6,518 nucleotides of DNA from Gammaproteobacteria bacterium (GTDB lineage Bacteria > Pseudomonadota > Gammaproteobacteria > S012-40): contig JALSHN010000020.1 of NCBI GenBank assembly GCA_026982215.1, positions 1 to 6,518 of the forward strand, in the 5' to 3' direction. Numbering within the stretch: position 1 is the first letter of the stretch; every line of letters starts with the position of its first letter. The position numbers and the translations under genes were made by a program. Below the pieces are notes generated by a model that saw nothing but the letters and a program-made list of their open reading frames with translations, had not been told where the DNA came from and did not search any database. This document shows positions 5,452 through 6,518 of this stretch, piece after piece.

Positions 5452-6518
5452 GTGAGTAAATCGTTACAAGCGGTACGGGGGATGCACGACATCCTCCCGG
5501 CGGAGATCCCCCTCTGGCACCGGCTGGAGGCGGTGCTGCGCCGAGTCCTCGAAGGTCACGGTTATCAGGAGATCCGCTTGCCGCTGGTGGAACGGACCGA
5601 GTTGTTCGCCCGCTCCATCGGCGAGGTCACCGATATCGTCGAGAAGGAGATGTATACCTTCGAGGACCGTAATGGTGACAGCCTCACCCTGCGTCCGGAG
5701 GGCACCGCCGGTTGTGTTCGTGCCGCGCTGGAACACGGGCTGATCCACAACCGGGTTCAGCGGCTGTGGTATGGCGGCCCCATGTTCCGCCACGAACGGC
5801 CGCAAAAGGGGCGCTACCGTCAGTTCTACCAGACCGGTGCCGAGGTCTTTGGCCTGGCCGGGCCCGAGGTGGATGCCGAGCTGATTCTCATGGGGGCCGA
5901 ATTCTGGCGTCGCCTGGGAATCGCGCCGCTGGTGCGCCTGGAGATCAACACCCTCGGCAGCCCCGAGGCGCGGGCGGCCTATCGTGAAGTGTTGGTGGCC
6001 TATCTGCGCGACCACTACGACCGCCTCGACGAGGACAGCCGCCGCCGTCTGGAACTCAACCCCTTGCGGGTTCTCGACAGCAAGAATCCCGAGATGCAGC
6101 CGCTTGTCGAGGCCGCGCCGCGGCTGCTGGATCACTTGGACGACGACTCGCGGGCGCACTTTGCCCGATTGGAGAGCCTGTTGCAGGCCGCCGGGGTGGA
6201 TTATCGCGTCAACCCCCGCCTGGTGCGCGGGTTGGACTACTACAACCGCACTGTCTTCGAATGGGTCACCGGGGCCCTGGGGGCCCAGGGTACGGTGTGC
6301 GCCGGCGGTCGTTACGACGGCCTGGTGGCCCAATTGGGTGGCCGCCCCACTCCGGCCTGCGGCTTCGCCGTCGGCATGGAGCGGGTGGTGGCGCTGATGG
6401 AACAGGCCGGGGTGAAGGGTGGCGACGAGTCCCCCCATGTCTTCGCCGTGGCCGCCGGTGACGAGGCCGCGCGCGCCGCCCTGCTGCTGGGCATGCAATT
6501 GCGGCGAGAGTTGCCGTC
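5452..6518 (+). CDS. hisS: Histidyl-tRNA synthetase, 3' end outside window
   Basis: This class II synthetase charges tRNA-His in the cytoplasm. It has 355 codons in the window (E. coli HisRS has 424 residues), so most of the C-terminal anticodon-binding domain is missing. It aligns without gaps to E. coli from SLQAVRGMHDILP onward: EVTDIVEKEMYTFEDRNG, LTLRPEGTAGCVRA, motif 2 MFRHERPQKGRYRQF (112-125), the histidine-binding loop LVRGLDYYNRTVFEW with catalytic R259 at the E. coli position, AGGRYDGL (284-291), and motif 3 ACGFAVGMERV (302-312). The intact histidine-binding loops argue for HisS rather than the paralogue HisZ. The GTG start is 7 nt after the rodZ stop with GAGG upstream, and it begins as expected (MSKSLQAVRG). 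ispG, the usual gene between rodZ and hisS, is absent. No attenuator or T-box is seen; expression should follow the ndk operon. Confidence 0.97.
   Translation, partial: MSKSLQAVRGMHDILPAEIPLWHRLEAVLRRVLEGHGYQEIRLPLVERTELFARSIGEVTDIVEKEMYTFEDRNGDSLTLRPEGTAGCVRAALEHGLIHNRVQRLWYGGPMFRHERPQKGRYRQFYQTGAEVFGLAGPEVDAELILMGAEFWRRLGIAPLVRLEINTLGSPEARAAYREVLVAYLRDHYDRLDEDSRRRLELNPLRVLDSKNPEMQPLVEAAPRLLDHLDDDSRAHFARLESLLQAAGVDYRVNPRLVRGLDYYNRTVFEWVTGALGAQGTVCAGGRYDGLVAQLGGRPTPACGFAVGMERVVALMEQAGVKGGDESPHVFAVAAGDEAARAALLLGMQLRRELP

Noticed and set aside
6273..6291. GC-rich palindrome (CCCTGG/CCAGGG arms) resembling a terminator or hairpin.
   Set aside because: It lies inside the conserved hisS coding sequence, has no T-run, and is explained by codons for Gly, Ala and Leu.
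5452..6518. hisZ (ATP phosphoribosyltransferase regulatory subunit) instead of hisS.
   Set aside because: Both histidine-binding loops, motif 2, motif 3 and R259 are intact and match HisRS.

Overview
The window looks like chromosomal DNA of a GC-rich gammaproteobacterium. The plus-strand half carries ndk, rlmN, a pilF/pilW-type pilotin gene, a rodZ-like gene and hisS. Pseudomonas aeruginosa has this order (ndk-rlmN-pilF-rodZ-ispG-hisS), and E. coli has a related one without pilF. A Chromatiales-like or other free-living, type IV piliated relative is a reasonable guess from gene order and protein similarity, but the genus cannot be fixed from the sequence alone.

Layout. Positions 1-598 (minus strand) hold the 5' part of a lipoprotein gene with a bacterial Ig-like (Big_5-type) domain. 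It runs off the left edge. Positions 599-783 are a gene-free, strikingly AT-rich gap with small inverted repeats. Positions 784-2484 (minus strand) encode a 566-residue exported protein: signal peptide, a SPOR-like fold, a polyproline linker that includes an 8-nt homopolymer tract, and a long region that reads like an outer-membrane beta-barrel. Positions 2485-2598 form a divergent promoter region with a good sigma70-type promoter reading toward ndk. From 2599 to the right edge five genes follow on the plus strand with overlaps or gaps of only a few bases. They are almost certainly one operon: ndk (2599-3030), rlmN (about 2957-4129), pilF/pilW (4135-4908), a short rodZ (4905-5444) and hisS (5452 to beyond the edge).

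The operon mixes housekeeping functions: nucleotide balance, 23S rRNA/tRNA adenine methylation, pilus secretin assembly, cell shape and histidine charging. Two things depart from the usual arrangement. The rodZ product stops about 30 residues after its membrane helix, so the periplasmic domain is missing. And ispG, normally between rodZ and hisS, is absent, with hisS starting 7 nt after the rodZ stop. In addition, rlmN has no standard start codon at the end of ndk. Its start must lie inside ndk, and an ATT codon with a well-placed Shine-Dalgarno sequence is a candidate.

No RNA genes, CRISPR arrays, insertion sequences or phage genes were seen. The most unusual items are the SPOR-plus-barrel protein with its polyproline/C8 tract, and the truncated-rodZ/missing-ispG junction.
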